Assembly (NCBI GenBank): GCA_905209745.1 | Contig: CAJLUG010000056.1 | Span: 1-6,457 of the forward strand | Source: an uncultured Mycoplasma sp. | GTDB taxonomy: Bacteria; Bacillota_I; Bacilli_A; RF39; UBA660 | DNA: 6,457 nucleotides | Direction of reading: 5' to 3' | In this document: positions 1 to 6,004 of the stretch, piece after piece | Numbering within the stretch: position 1 is the first letter of the stretch | How the letters are laid out: every line of letters starts with the position of its first letter | Position numbers and translations under genes: made by a program | The notes under the pieces: model-generated | Seen by the model: the letters and a program-made list of their open reading frames with translations, nothing else | Database searches by the model: none | What the model was told of the DNA's origin: nothing

Positions 1-170
1 GTGCTAAACAAGCTATTGATAAAATGAAATATGAAATAGCTAATGAATTTGGTGTAAATTTAGGACCAGATGCTACTAGCCGTGCTAATGGTACTGTTGG
101 TGGTGAAATTACTAGACGTTTAGTTCAAAACGGAATGAACCAAGTTAGTGGAAGCTACAACAATAAATAA
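1..170 (+). CDS. Alpha/beta-type small acid-soluble spore protein, 3' part only
   Basis: The frame is open from the window edge (first full codon at 3) to TAA at 168-170 and gives 55 residues; the N-terminus lies outside the window. The visible protein carries the alpha/beta SASP signature almost unbroken: KMKYEIANEFGVNLGPDAT, then SRANGTVGGEITRRLVQ, then a short polar tail ending SYNNK. In this family the protein coats spore DNA, holds it in an A-like form and protects it from UV and hydrolysis. The EIANE/FGV stretch matches the site cut by the germination protease GPR. That is family knowledge; the match itself is seen here. The gene is normally made in the forespore under sigma-G, but its promoter is outside the window. 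A strong terminator follows at once, so it looks transcriptionally separate from the acetate kinase genes. Its presence is the best evidence that the organism forms spores. Confidence 0.93.
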   Translation, partial: AKQAIDKMKYEIANEFGVNLGPDATSRANGTVGGEITRRLVQNGMNQVSGSYNNK

Positions 171-185
171 TAAGTGATAGCTTAC

Positions 186-211
186 AAGATAGGCTTAAGG
201 CCTATCTTTTT
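186..211 (+). terminator. Intrinsic terminator of the SASP gene
   Basis: A perfect 9-bp stem (AAGATAGGC at 186-194 with GCCTATCTT at 200-208) closes a 5-nt loop and runs into a T tract at 207-211. It starts 15 nt after the SASP stop codon and ends just before the -35 element of the next gene, so it separates the spore gene from the acetate kinase gene. Confidence 0.88.
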
Positions 212-213
212 GG

Positions 214-242
214 TTGCTTTTTTTTCTGTCGTTTGTTATAGT
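214..242 (+). promoter_or_regulatory. Probable vegetative (sigma-A type) promoter of the first acetate kinase gene
   Basis: TTGCTT (214-219) and TATAGT (237-242) are 17 nt apart. A TG at 234-235, one base before the -10, makes this an extended -10 promoter. Transcription would start near 249, giving a leader of only about 16 nt, so leader attenuation is unlikely. The -10 is bracketed by a long inverted repeat, listed separately. Confidence 0.65.
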
Positions 243-253
243 AAAGACAGAAA
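223..253. promoter_or_regulatory. Inverted repeat flanking the -10 box: candidate operator
   Basis: TTTCTGTC (223-230) and GACAGAAA (246-253) are perfect complements separated by 15 nt. A further pair of T-A matches just inside extends the symmetry. Arm centres are 23 bp apart, about two helical turns. The left arm lies in the promoter spacer and the right arm covers the expected transcription start, a typical repressor position. The left arm would not be in the mRNA, so it cannot act as an RNA hairpin if the assigned promoter is right. It does not resemble a CcpA cre box. The binding protein is unknown. Confidence 0.5.
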
Positions 254-264
254 GAGGGATGAAT

Positions 265-1452
265 ATGAAATTATTGTCAGTTAATGCTGGTAGTAGTACA
301 TTAAAGTTTAGACTTTATGAAATGCCAGAAGAAAAAGTATTAGTGAAAGGTAACTATGAAAGAATTGGTTTAGATGGTTCTTGTTATAGTATTAGTATTG
401 GGGATAAAAAAATAAAAGATGAAGTTATGATGAAAGACCATAAAGACGCTGTTCATTTATTATTAGATCATTTATTAACTTATAACGTTGTTTCATCTTT
501 AGATGAGATTGAAGCTATAGGACATCGTGTTGTTCATGGAGCGGATAAGTATAGTGAGTCTGTAGTTATTACTGAAGATGTTATTTCTGATATTAAAGAA
601 GCATCTCCACTTGCACCTTTACATAATCCTGCTGGATTAAAAGGAATTGAAGCATTTATGGAAGCAATTCCTAATGCTTTAAATATTGCATGTTTTGATA
701 CGGCTTTTCATCAAACTATGGATAGAGCAACTTATTTATATCCAGTATTATATGATTGGTATTTAAAACATGCTGTTAGAAAGTATGGATTCCATGGATT
801 AAGTCATAAGTTTATTACAGAACAGATGAGTACTATTTTAGGTAAAACTCCTAATTTAATTATTTGTCATATTGGTAGTGGAGCTAGTATTACAGCTGTA
901 GAAGAAGGAAAATCTATTGACACTTCTATGGGATTTACTCCTAATGCTGGTATTATGATGGGAACTCGTTCAGGAGATATTGATTATACAATTATTCCTT
1001 ATATTATGAAAAAAGAGAATTGTACTTTAGAAGAAGTTGATCAAAAGTTAAATCATGAAGGTGGATTACAAGGTGTTGCTGGTATGAGTGATTTACGTGA
1101 TATTGATGAAGCTTATTTAAAGGGAGAAGAAAGAGTTGTTTTAGCAATCGATATGTATACAAATAAAATCGTTGATTATATTGCGAAATACTATGTTAAA
1201 TTACATGGTAAAGTAGATGCAATATGCTTTACTGCTGGTGGTGGAGAAAATGATCCTATTATACGTAGTGAAGTAATTAAAAAGTTAGATGCTTTAGGAA
1301 TTACTTTAGATGAAGAAAAGAATAATCAGACTGTCGTACGTAAGGGATTAGAAGGAGTTATTTCTGGAAGTGATTCTACTATTCCAGTTTATGTATTAGG
1401 TACAGATGAAGAATTGATGATTGCTAGAGATACTTATCATCTTGTTAAATAA
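265..1452 (+). CDS. ackA: Acetate kinase, divergent first copy of a tandem pair
   Basis: A full-length (395 aa) member of the acetate/propionate kinase family (ASKHA fold), which interconverts acetate + ATP and acetyl phosphate + ADP in the cytoplasm. Start ATG 265 is chosen because GAGGG (254-258) lies 6 nt upstream; ATG 259 has no spacing and TTG 214 lies in the promoter. Residue matches to Methanosarcina acetate kinase, aligned by eye, are: N7, S10, R88, H120, D145, H177, H202, R235 and the C-terminal DEELMIARDT block. The acetate pocket (V90, L119, F176, P226) is kept. It departs from the usual family sequence near the nucleotide/phosphate site: CHIGSG for CHLGNG (S205 in place of Asn211), TAGGGEN for TAGIGEN (G326), T12 for Ser12, and Y241 after SGDID where Pro is usual. 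It has its own promoter and terminator. It is probably active, but nucleotide or phosphoryl-donor preference may differ. Family assignment is secure; the exact substrate is not. Confidence 0.9.
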   Translation: MKLLSVNAGSSTLKFRLYEMPEEKVLVKGNYERIGLDGSCYSISIGDKKIKDEVMMKDHKDAVHLLLDHLLTYNVVSSLDEIEAIGHRVVHGADKYSESVVITEDVISDIKEASPLAPLHNPAGLKGIEAFMEAIPNALNIACFDTAFHQTMDRATYLYPVLYDWYLKHAVRKYGFHGLSHKFITEQMSTILGKTPNLIICHIGSGASITAVEEGKSIDTSMGFTPNAGIMMGTRSGDIDYTIIPYIMKKENCTLEEVDQKLNHEGGLQGVAGMSDLRDIDEAYLKGEERVVLAIDMYTNKIVDYIAKYYVKLHGKVDAICFTAGGGENDPIIRSEVIKKLDALGITLDEEKNNQTVVRKGLEGVISGSDSTIPVYVLGTDEELMIARDTYHLVK

Positions 1453-1454
1453 TT

Positions 1455-1485
1455 AGTTATTACTTCGGTAATGACTTTTTATTTT
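1455..1485 (+). terminator. UUCG-loop terminator after the first acetate kinase
   Basis: AGTTATTAC (1455-1463) pairs with GTAATGACT (1468-1476), eight Watson-Crick pairs and one G-U. The loop is TTCG closed by C-G, an extra-stable tetraloop. A run of T (1476-1480), one A and four more T follow. The stem is AT-rich, so some read-through into the second copy is possible. Confidence 0.7.
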
Positions 1486-1488
1486 GCT

Positions 1489-1516
1489 TTGAAAAAACTA
1501 GTCTTTGTAGTATAAT
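1489..1516 (+). promoter_or_regulatory. Sigma-A type promoter of the ackA-nrnA-engB operon
   Basis: TTGAAA (1489-1494) and a consensus TATAAT (1511-1516) are separated by 16 nt, directly after the preceding terminator. Transcription would start near 1523, about 22 nt before the ATG. It is closer to consensus than the promoter of the first copy and has no comparable long dyad, which suggests more constant expression. Confidence 0.75.
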
Positions 1517-1544
1517 GATTATAGGTTATAGAAAGAGGGATGTT

Positions 1545-2726
1545 ATGAAAATAATTTCTATTAATACAGGAAGTAGTTCATTAAAATTTAGTTTATTTAA
1601 TATGGAAAATGAAGAAGTTATTGCATCAGGACTTTTTGAACGTATTGGAATAGAAGGAAGTAAATATACAATTAAATTTCAGGGAGAGAAAGTAAGTCAA
1701 GAAATAGAACTTAATAATCATACGGATGCAGTTAAAGTATTGTTAGATAAGTTAATTGATTTAGAGATTATTCAGTCTTTAGAGGAGATTGATGGTGTTG
1801 GACATCGTTTGGTTCATGGTAAAGATAAATATAGTGAATCTGTGATGATTAATGATGAAGTAGTGGAAGACTTGGATAAGTTTAAAGCTTTTGCACCATT
1901 ACATAATCCTGCTAATATATTAGGTATTAATGCTTTTAGAGAAGTATTACCTAATGTTCCTATGGTTGGAGTATTTGATACTGCTTTTCATCAAAGTATG
2001 GAGCCTGAGGCTTATTTATATCCTGTACCTTATTCTTGGTATAAGGACTATGGTGTTAGAAAGTATGGATTCCATGGTACTTCTCATCGTTATATTACTA
2101 GTCAAGTTAGGGAAATCTTGGGAAGAGATGATTTCCGTTTAATTAGTTGTCATATTGGTAATGGTGGAAGTATTACGGCAGTTAAAGATTTGAAGTGTGT
2201 AGATACTTCTATGGGATTTACACCACTTGCAGGTATTATGATGGGAACTCGTTCAGGAGATGTTGATCCATCTATTATTCCTTATGTTATGGAACAAGAG
2301 GGAATGAATGCTAGTGAAGTTGTAGATGAGTTAAATAAAAATAGTGGATTATATGGTATGAGTGAATATAGTAGTGATATGCGTGATATTTTAGAACGTT
2401 GTGATAGTCAAGATGAAAAAGCGATTGTAGCTCGTAATAAATATGTACGTAGAGTTGTCGATTATATTTCTCAATATTATGTATTATTAGGTGGAGCTGA
2501 TATTATTGTTTTTACTGCAGGAGTTGGAGAAAATAGTGTTCCTGTTCGTAGACAAATTTGTGAAGAACTTGCTCCTTTAGGTGTTAAAATTGATTTAGAA
2601 CTTAATAATAAACGTGGAGAACTTGTTAAGATTAGTACAAAAGATTCTAAAGTTTTAGTTTATGTGATTCCTACAGATGAAGAGTTAATGATTGCTAGAG
2701 ATACTCTACGTTTGATTCAAAGATAG
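1545..2726 (+). CDS. ackA: Acetate kinase, canonical second copy
   Basis: A 393-residue acetate kinase with every active-site feature I can check: N7-TGSSS (S10, S12), R88, V90, H120, D145, H177, CHIGNG at 202-207 (N206), P227, MGTRSGDVDP with R236, TAGVGEN near 324-330, and TDEE near 377-380. It should make ATP from acetyl phosphate during fermentation and activate acetate in the reverse direction. ATG 1545 is chosen because GAGGG (1535-1539) is 5 nt upstream; an in-frame ATG at 1515 overlaps the -10 box and would not be transcribed whole. The protein is collinear with the upstream copy throughout, roughly half identical by eye, and is clearly its paralogue. It is first in an operon: the next gene begins 10 nt after its stop and that gene's ribosome site overlaps the stop codon. 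No pta gene is in the window. Confidence 0.95.
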   Translation: MKIISINTGSSSLKFSLFNMENEEVIASGLFERIGIEGSKYTIKFQGEKVSQEIELNNHTDAVKVLLDKLIDLEIIQSLEEIDGVGHRLVHGKDKYSESVMINDEVVEDLDKFKAFAPLHNPANILGINAFREVLPNVPMVGVFDTAFHQSMEPEAYLYPVPYSWYKDYGVRKYGFHGTSHRYITSQVREILGRDDFRLISCHIGNGGSITAVKDLKCVDTSMGFTPLAGIMMGTRSGDVDPSIIPYVMEQEGMNASEVVDELNKNSGLYGMSEYSSDMRDILERCDSQDEKAIVARNKYVRRVVDYISQYYVLLGGADIIVFTAGVGENSVPVRRQICEELAPLGVKIDLELNNKRGELVKISTKDSKVLVYVIPTDEELMIARDTLRLIQR

Positions 2727-2736
2727 GAAGATTTGT

Positions 2737-3702
2737 ATGTATAAGAAGATATTAAAAGCAATAAAGAAGTATAATACTATTGTAATTCTTAGACATGTGG
2801 GAGTAGATCCAGATGCTTTATGTAGTCAGCTTGCACTTCGTGATGTACTAAGACTTAATTTTCCTAATAAGAAAGTATTAGCTGTTGGTACTGGTAGTCA
2901 AAAGTTTGCTCATATTGGAAAACTTGATAGACTTACAAAAGTAGAGAATGCGTTACTTATTGTTACAGATACACCGGATAAAAAGAGAATTGACTCTGTA
3001 GATTTTTCACAGTTTTCTTATGTTATTAAGATTGATCATCATCCATTTATTGAACAGTATGCAGATTTAGAATGGATTAGGGAAGATGCTTCTTCTGTTT
3101 GTGAGATGATTATGGAGTTTTTACTTGATAGTAAGTTAGAGATAAATTCAGCAATTGCAGAACTTTTATATATGGGACTTGTATCTGATTCTAATCGATT
3201 CTTATTTAATAATGCTTCTTCTCATACATTTGCTTTAGTTTCTACTTATTTAAAAGAGTATCCATTTCAATTATCTGATGTTTATGAAAAATTATATTTA
3301 AGACCTCTTAGTGAAGTACGACTAGAAGGATATATTTCTCTTCATATGAAGATTAGTGAGTATGGACTAGGATATGTTTTGATTAGTGATGATGTAATTC
3401 GTGAGTATGGAGTAGATAGTGCTAGTGCTGGTAATATGATTAATAATTTTAATTATATTAAAGAAGTATTAGTCTGGGCTACTATTACAGAAGATGTTAA
3501 GAATGATCAGTACCGAGTATCGATTCGTTCTAGGGGACCTGCTATTAATCATATAGCTGAAAAGTTTGGTGGTGGAGGTCATAAATATGCTTCTGGTGTT
3601 AAATTAAAAACATTAGATGATGCAATGAAGTTGATAGAAGAGCTAGATTTGATTTTAAAAGAAGAAAAAATAGAAAGTGAGGTATCTAATCATGGTCATT
3701 AA
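2737..3702 (+). CDS. nrnA: DHH-DHHA1 phosphoesterase, NrnA-like (oligoribonuclease / pAp phosphatase)
   Basis: A 321-residue two-domain protein. The N-terminal DHH domain has the metal-binding motifs: H20-x3-D24-P-D26, D78 (VTDTPD), D100-H101-H102 (KIDHHP) and D151 (GLVSDSNRF, where DTG is more usual). The C-terminal DHHA1 domain has RSRGPAIN and GGGGH (278-282). Layout and wording follow Bacillus subtilis NrnA/YtqI (HVRPDPDA there, HVGVDPDA here). That enzyme removes 2-5 nt RNA fragments and dephosphorylates 3'-phosphoadenosine 5'-phosphate with Mn2+. Some relatives instead hydrolyse pApA or c-di-AMP, so substrate is inferred. ATG 2737 is preceded by AGGAAG (2725-2730), which overlaps the ackA stop, suggesting coupled translation. 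The last 11 nt overlap engB. The motif I changes (V for the usual P, C for the usual G) leave the metal ligands intact. Confidence 0.85.
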   Translation: MYKKILKAIKKYNTIVILRHVGVDPDALCSQLALRDVLRLNFPNKKVLAVGTGSQKFAHIGKLDRLTKVENALLIVTDTPDKKRIDSVDFSQFSYVIKIDHHPFIEQYADLEWIREDASSVCEMIMEFLLDSKLEINSAIAELLYMGLVSDSNRFLFNNASSHTFALVSTYLKEYPFQLSDVYEKLYLRPLSEVRLEGYISLHMKISEYGLGYVLISDDVIREYGVDSASAGNMINNFNYIKEVLVWATITEDVKNDQYRVSIRSRGPAINHIAEKFGGGGHKYASGVKLKTLDDAMKLIEELDLILKEEKIESEVSNHGH

Positions 3703-4288
3703 AGATGCTAGTTTAGAAATTATTGCGACAAGACGTAGTCAGTATCCTGAAGAAGGTAGGCCGGAGTTTTTATTAGTAGGTCGTAGTAATGTTGGAAAGA
3801 GTAGTTTTATTAATGCGATTTTATCTAGAAAGAATTTGGCATATACTTCTTCTAGACCAGGTAAGACACAGACTTTAAATTTTTATTCTGTTAATGATAG
3901 TTTTTATTTGATTGATGTACCAGGATATGGATATGCAGCAGTAGATAAAAAAACACAGTCTAAGTTTGGAATGATGATAGAAGAGTACTTAGAAAAAAGA
4001 AAAGTATTAAAAAGAGTTTTCTTACTTATTGATTTTCGTCATAAACCAACAGAAGATGACTTACTCATGTATAACTTTTTAAAATATTATAATTTACCTG
4101 TTACTATTATCGCAACGAAAGCGGATAAAGTAGGGGGAAGTAAGAAAGAAAAAAATTTAAAAGATATTCTTGATACTTTAGATTTGGTTGTTGGAGATGA
4201 TTTGATTGTATTTTCTAGCGTAACTAAACTTGGAGTAAAAGAAGTGTTAAAGAAGATTGAAAGTCTAATTAATGGTGATGTTATTTAG
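3692..4288 (+). CDS. engB: Ribosome-biogenesis GTPase YsxC/EngB
   Basis: A 198-residue EngB (YihA/YsxC) TRAFAC-class GTPase that takes part in late assembly of the 50S ribosomal subunit and is essential in several Bacillota. Motifs in order: G1 GRSNVGKSS (30-38), the G2 region RPGKTQTLNFY (55-65), G3 DVPGYG (75-80), G4 TKAD (142-145) and G5 SSVTK (175-179). The sequence tracks B. subtilis YsxC along its length. Two starts are possible. ATG 3692 has GTGAGG (3677-3682) 9 nt upstream and overlaps nrnA by 11 nt. GTG 3677 would use that ribosome site as its own codons and add only five residues, so ATG is preferred. In B. subtilis the gene follows lonA; here it follows nrnA, so the neighbourhood is lineage-specific. 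Confidence 0.95.
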   Translation: MVIKDASLEIIATRRSQYPEEGRPEFLLVGRSNVGKSSFINAILSRKNLAYTSSRPGKTQTLNFYSVNDSFYLIDVPGYGYAAVDKKTQSKFGMMIEEYLEKRKVLKRVFLLIDFRHKPTEDDLLMYNFLKYYNLPVTIIATKADKVGGSKKEKNLKDILDTLDLVVGDDLIVFSSVTKLGVKEVLKKIESLINGDVI

Positions 4289-4319
4289 ACTTTTTTCATA
4301 TATTTTATTAGGTGAATCT

Positions 4320-4769
4320 ATGAAAATTGAGTGTATTAGCTTTGATTCTTTTTTAATTTTTTTTAATGTTTGTTATCTGGGAGATATTGAGTATAATAAG
4401 GAACAATTAATTGGAGTAGTTAAAAGATTACTTGTTAAAATACAAAAAATAATCTTATTACAAGGTTTTTATAAGATTAAAGTATATGTACATAAAAAAG
4501 TAGGTTTATTTTTAGATTTGTTGAAACTAGAAGGATTAGAGTATGGAAATAGTTTGGATTTTAAGATTTTAATTTTTTTAGATGAAAAGATGTATTTTAG
4601 GACGAAGGATTATTTTTTATTACCTAAAAATACTAATATTTATTATTATGATGATTTTTTTTATTGTGATGTGGATGATATTGATGATGTTTTAAAGGTT
4701 GTGGAATTTGGGGAGTTTGTCTTTGGTAAGAAGTTATATGATGTGATGTGTCAGTGGAAAAGAGTATGA
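4320..4769 (+). CDS. Uncharacterised 149-residue protein, last gene of the operon
   Basis: I do not recognise a named family. The start at ATG 4320 (MKIECISF) is preferred because AGGTGA (4310-4315) lies 4 nt upstream; ATG 4272 would overlap engB and adds an untypical 16-residue leader. The protein is small, rich in Phe, Tyr, Ile, Leu and Lys, and reads like alternating beta strands and helices: KIECISFDSFLIFF, a Lys-rich helix around 27-46, and KIKVYVHKKVGLFLDL near 52-67. An aromatic-acidic stretch (IYYYDDFFYCDVDDIDD) covers 107-123. There is no signal peptide or convincing membrane helix. It follows engB by 31 nt in the same direction with no promoter I can see, so it is probably co-transcribed. 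The IS begins 21 nt after its TGA stop without touching the frame. Function is unknown; codon use matches its neighbours and it looks like a real gene. Confidence 0.75.
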   Translation: MKIECISFDSFLIFFNVCYLGDIEYNKEQLIGVVKRLLVKIQKIILLQGFYKIKVYVHKKVGLFLDLLKLEGLEYGNSLDFKILIFLDEKMYFRTKDYFLLPKNTNIYYYDDFFYCDVDDIDDVLKVVEFGEFVFGKKLYDVMCQWKRV

Positions 4770-4790
4770 TTTTTCTTAATTAAAAAGTCA

Positions 4791-4801
4791 AGTGCAACAA
4801 A
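4791..4801 (+). repeat. Left terminal inverted repeat of the IS
   Basis: AGTGCAACAAA is the exact complement of 6005-6015. It lies 7 nt from the transposase stop codon (TCA on the plus strand at 4809-4811). It is followed at once by ATGAATAATC (4801-4810), which recurs inverted in the right end at 5976-5985. Confidence 0.75.
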
Positions 4802-4808
4802 TGAATAA

Positions 4809-5936
4809 TCAAATAGAATTCACAGTTTCTTGTAATTTATAAATTTTATTAATAATAGATTTATCATTAAACTCTTCTAGAACAGCTTCTAGAGGAGTTT
4901 TATAATCTAAACTTTTTTTAGGATAATTATTCATCCAAGTGGCAATATTGTTAATATCTTCAAAACTATAATTTTCAATTAAAGTTCCTTTTGGTATAAA
5001 ATAGCGAATCATACTGTTTTGTTTTTCATTTGTTCCTTTTTCACCAGAACAATATGGATGACAAAAATAAATTTTGGCTTTAGTGTCTTTAATGATATTT
5101 AAAAAGTCAGAAAATTCAGAACCATTAAAAGATTTAAAAACTTTATTATAATGTCGATTCATAAAAATCTTAATTTGATTAATTTTATTAACAACTTCTT
5201 CAGAAGTTTTAGCAGATATTTTAAAAATAATTTCAAATTTAGTTTTTCTTTCAGTCATGGTTAAAAGACATTCGTGCTTACCACGTTTTGTTCCAACAAC
5301 AGTATCAATTTCAAAATGACCAAAAGTGGAGCGATTATTTATTTCTTCAGGTCTGTTTTCAATACTATAAGGTATTTTACTAGCAGGAAGTGAATTCTTA
5401 TCTTTATGTTCATATTCAGGTTTATATTTCATTCTTCTTGTATCTTCTAGTTTAACATGAATAATACCATACCTAATCGCATTATAAACAGTTGGAGTAG
5501 AGATAGAGCAAAAACCATCATTCTTGAACATATTATGTGTTTTCATGTAACCAACAATTACATCAGGAGCCCATTTATCAATTTTAATTTTATCTTCAAT
5601 ATATTTAGCCATTTTAGAGTGTTTACGTAATTTGTATTCACCTTTAGATAAACCACGTTTGAATAGATAATTATTATGAGCATCAGTAGCATTATAAGGT
5701 TTTTCAATTGTTCTACCAGATCTAATCAGAAAACGATAAGATTTTCTGTTTTTTAATTCTCTAGAAATAGTAGAGCGATGAACACCAAGGTAATTAGCAA
5801 TATAACTATTATTAAATAATCTTTTCCCATTTTTATCTTTCTGTTCAATTAATGTTTGAATCGTAGCTCTATCTTGTTCAGTTAAATGATGATATTGATT
5901 TTCTTTCTTTTTTAGTGTATTATTTGTATCAGACAT
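4809..5936 (-). CDS. IS30-family transposase, full length but lacking the second catalytic Asp
   Basis: A 375-residue transposase of the IS30 family. The N-terminal helix-turn-helix (about 42-64, SYIANYLGVHRSTISRELKN) binds the IS ends; the C-terminal RNase H-like DDE domain joins strands. First Asp is D211 (FGHFEIDTVVGTKRGKHE). Third residue is E304 in GEKGTNEKQN, followed by IRYFIPKGT. The second Asp normally sits in a DNGxEF motif, 33 residues before the Glu. Here that position is F270 in KSFNGSEF (codon at 5127-5129), and the strand before it looks about three residues short. The frame is otherwise open with no stop or frameshift. ATG 5936 is preceded by AAAGGA (5945-5950 on the complement) at 8 nt. 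Without the Asp the protein is predicted to be inactive for cutting while probably still binding DNA. Family assignment is firm; inactivity is inferred. Confidence 0.9.
   Translation of the reverse strand: MSDTNNTLKKKENQYHHLTEQDRATIQTLIEQKDKNGKRLFNNSYIANYLGVHRSTISRELKNRKSYRFLIRSGRTIEKPYNATDAHNNYLFKRGLSKGEYKLRKHSKMAKYIEDKIKIDKWAPDVIVGYMKTHNMFKNDGFCSISTPTVYNAIRYGIIHVKLEDTRRMKYKPEYEHKDKNSLPASKIPYSIENRPEEINNRSTFGHFEIDTVVGTKRGKHECLLTMTERKTKFEIIFKISAKTSEEVVNKINQIKIFMNRHYNKVFKSFNGSEFSDFLNIIKDTKAKIYFCHPYCSGEKGTNEKQNSMIRYFIPKGTLIENYSFEDINNIATWMNNYPKKSLDYKTPLEAVLEEFNDKSIINKIYKLQETVNSI
4869..4901 (+). terminator. Hairpin antisense to the transposase 3' end, possible terminator
   Basis: Positions 4869-4882 pair with 4887-4900 in a 14-bp stem (13 Watson-Crick, one G-U in the plus-strand RNA) around the loop CAGC, followed by T at 4901. 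The stem base is AAA/TTT, so the plus-strand RNA ends in UUUU. On the minus strand the wobble becomes an A-C mismatch, so the structure favours plus-strand RNA. The operon upstream has no other visible terminator. The U tract is short and the sequence also encodes two LE repeats of the transposase, so this may be coincidence. Confidence 0.4.
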
Positions 5937-5969
5937 ATGAATTTTCCTTTCTGTTTGTTGCGAATAGAT

Positions 5970-5998
5970 ATTATAGATTATTCATATGTCTTTTTCAA
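5970..5998 (-). promoter_or_regulatory. Transposase promoter
   Basis: On the minus strand TTGAAA (5993-5998) and TATAAT (5970-5975) are 17 nt apart, close to consensus. The start would be near 5963, about 26 nt before the transposase ATG. A copy of the terminal repeat core (5953-5961) sits at the start of this transcript, and a shared 10-mer (5976-5985) lies in the spacer, so binding of transposase could repress its own promoter. Confidence 0.7.
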
Positions 5999-6004
5999 TG
6001 CAAG

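Noticed and set aside
214..264. Longer first acetate kinase starting at TTG 214
   Set aside because: The extra codons cover the -35, -10 and ribosome site; the GAGGG site points to ATG 265 and the family begins with MKxLxxNAGSS.
1511..1523. Perfect palindrome TATAATGATTATA at the second acetate kinase promoter
   Set aside because: It is composed of A/T around one G and includes the -10 box; in such AT-rich DNA it may arise by chance, so I did not call it an operator.
1515..1544. Longer second acetate kinase starting at ATG 1515
   Set aside because: This ATG overlaps the TATAAT box and would not be within the transcript; ATG 1545 has a well-placed ribosome site.
1930..2142. 70-codon frame inside the second acetate kinase
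   Set aside because: It is an out-of-frame shadow of a strongly conserved gene, with a Leu/Ile-rich composition and no ribosome site.
3677..3691. GTG start for engB
   Set aside because: The GTG is itself part of the GTGAGG ribosome site for ATG 3692 and adds residues not expected in the family.
4272..4319. ATG 4272 as start of the small unknown gene, giving a hydrophobic leader
   Set aside because: It overlaps engB, has no good ribosome site, and AGGTGA at 4310-4315 supports ATG 4320; the apparent leader is thus not a signal peptide.
4770..4789. TTAATTAA palindrome between the operon end and the IS as a terminator
   Set aside because: The stem has no G-C pairs and is interrupted; it would be too weak to terminate transcription.
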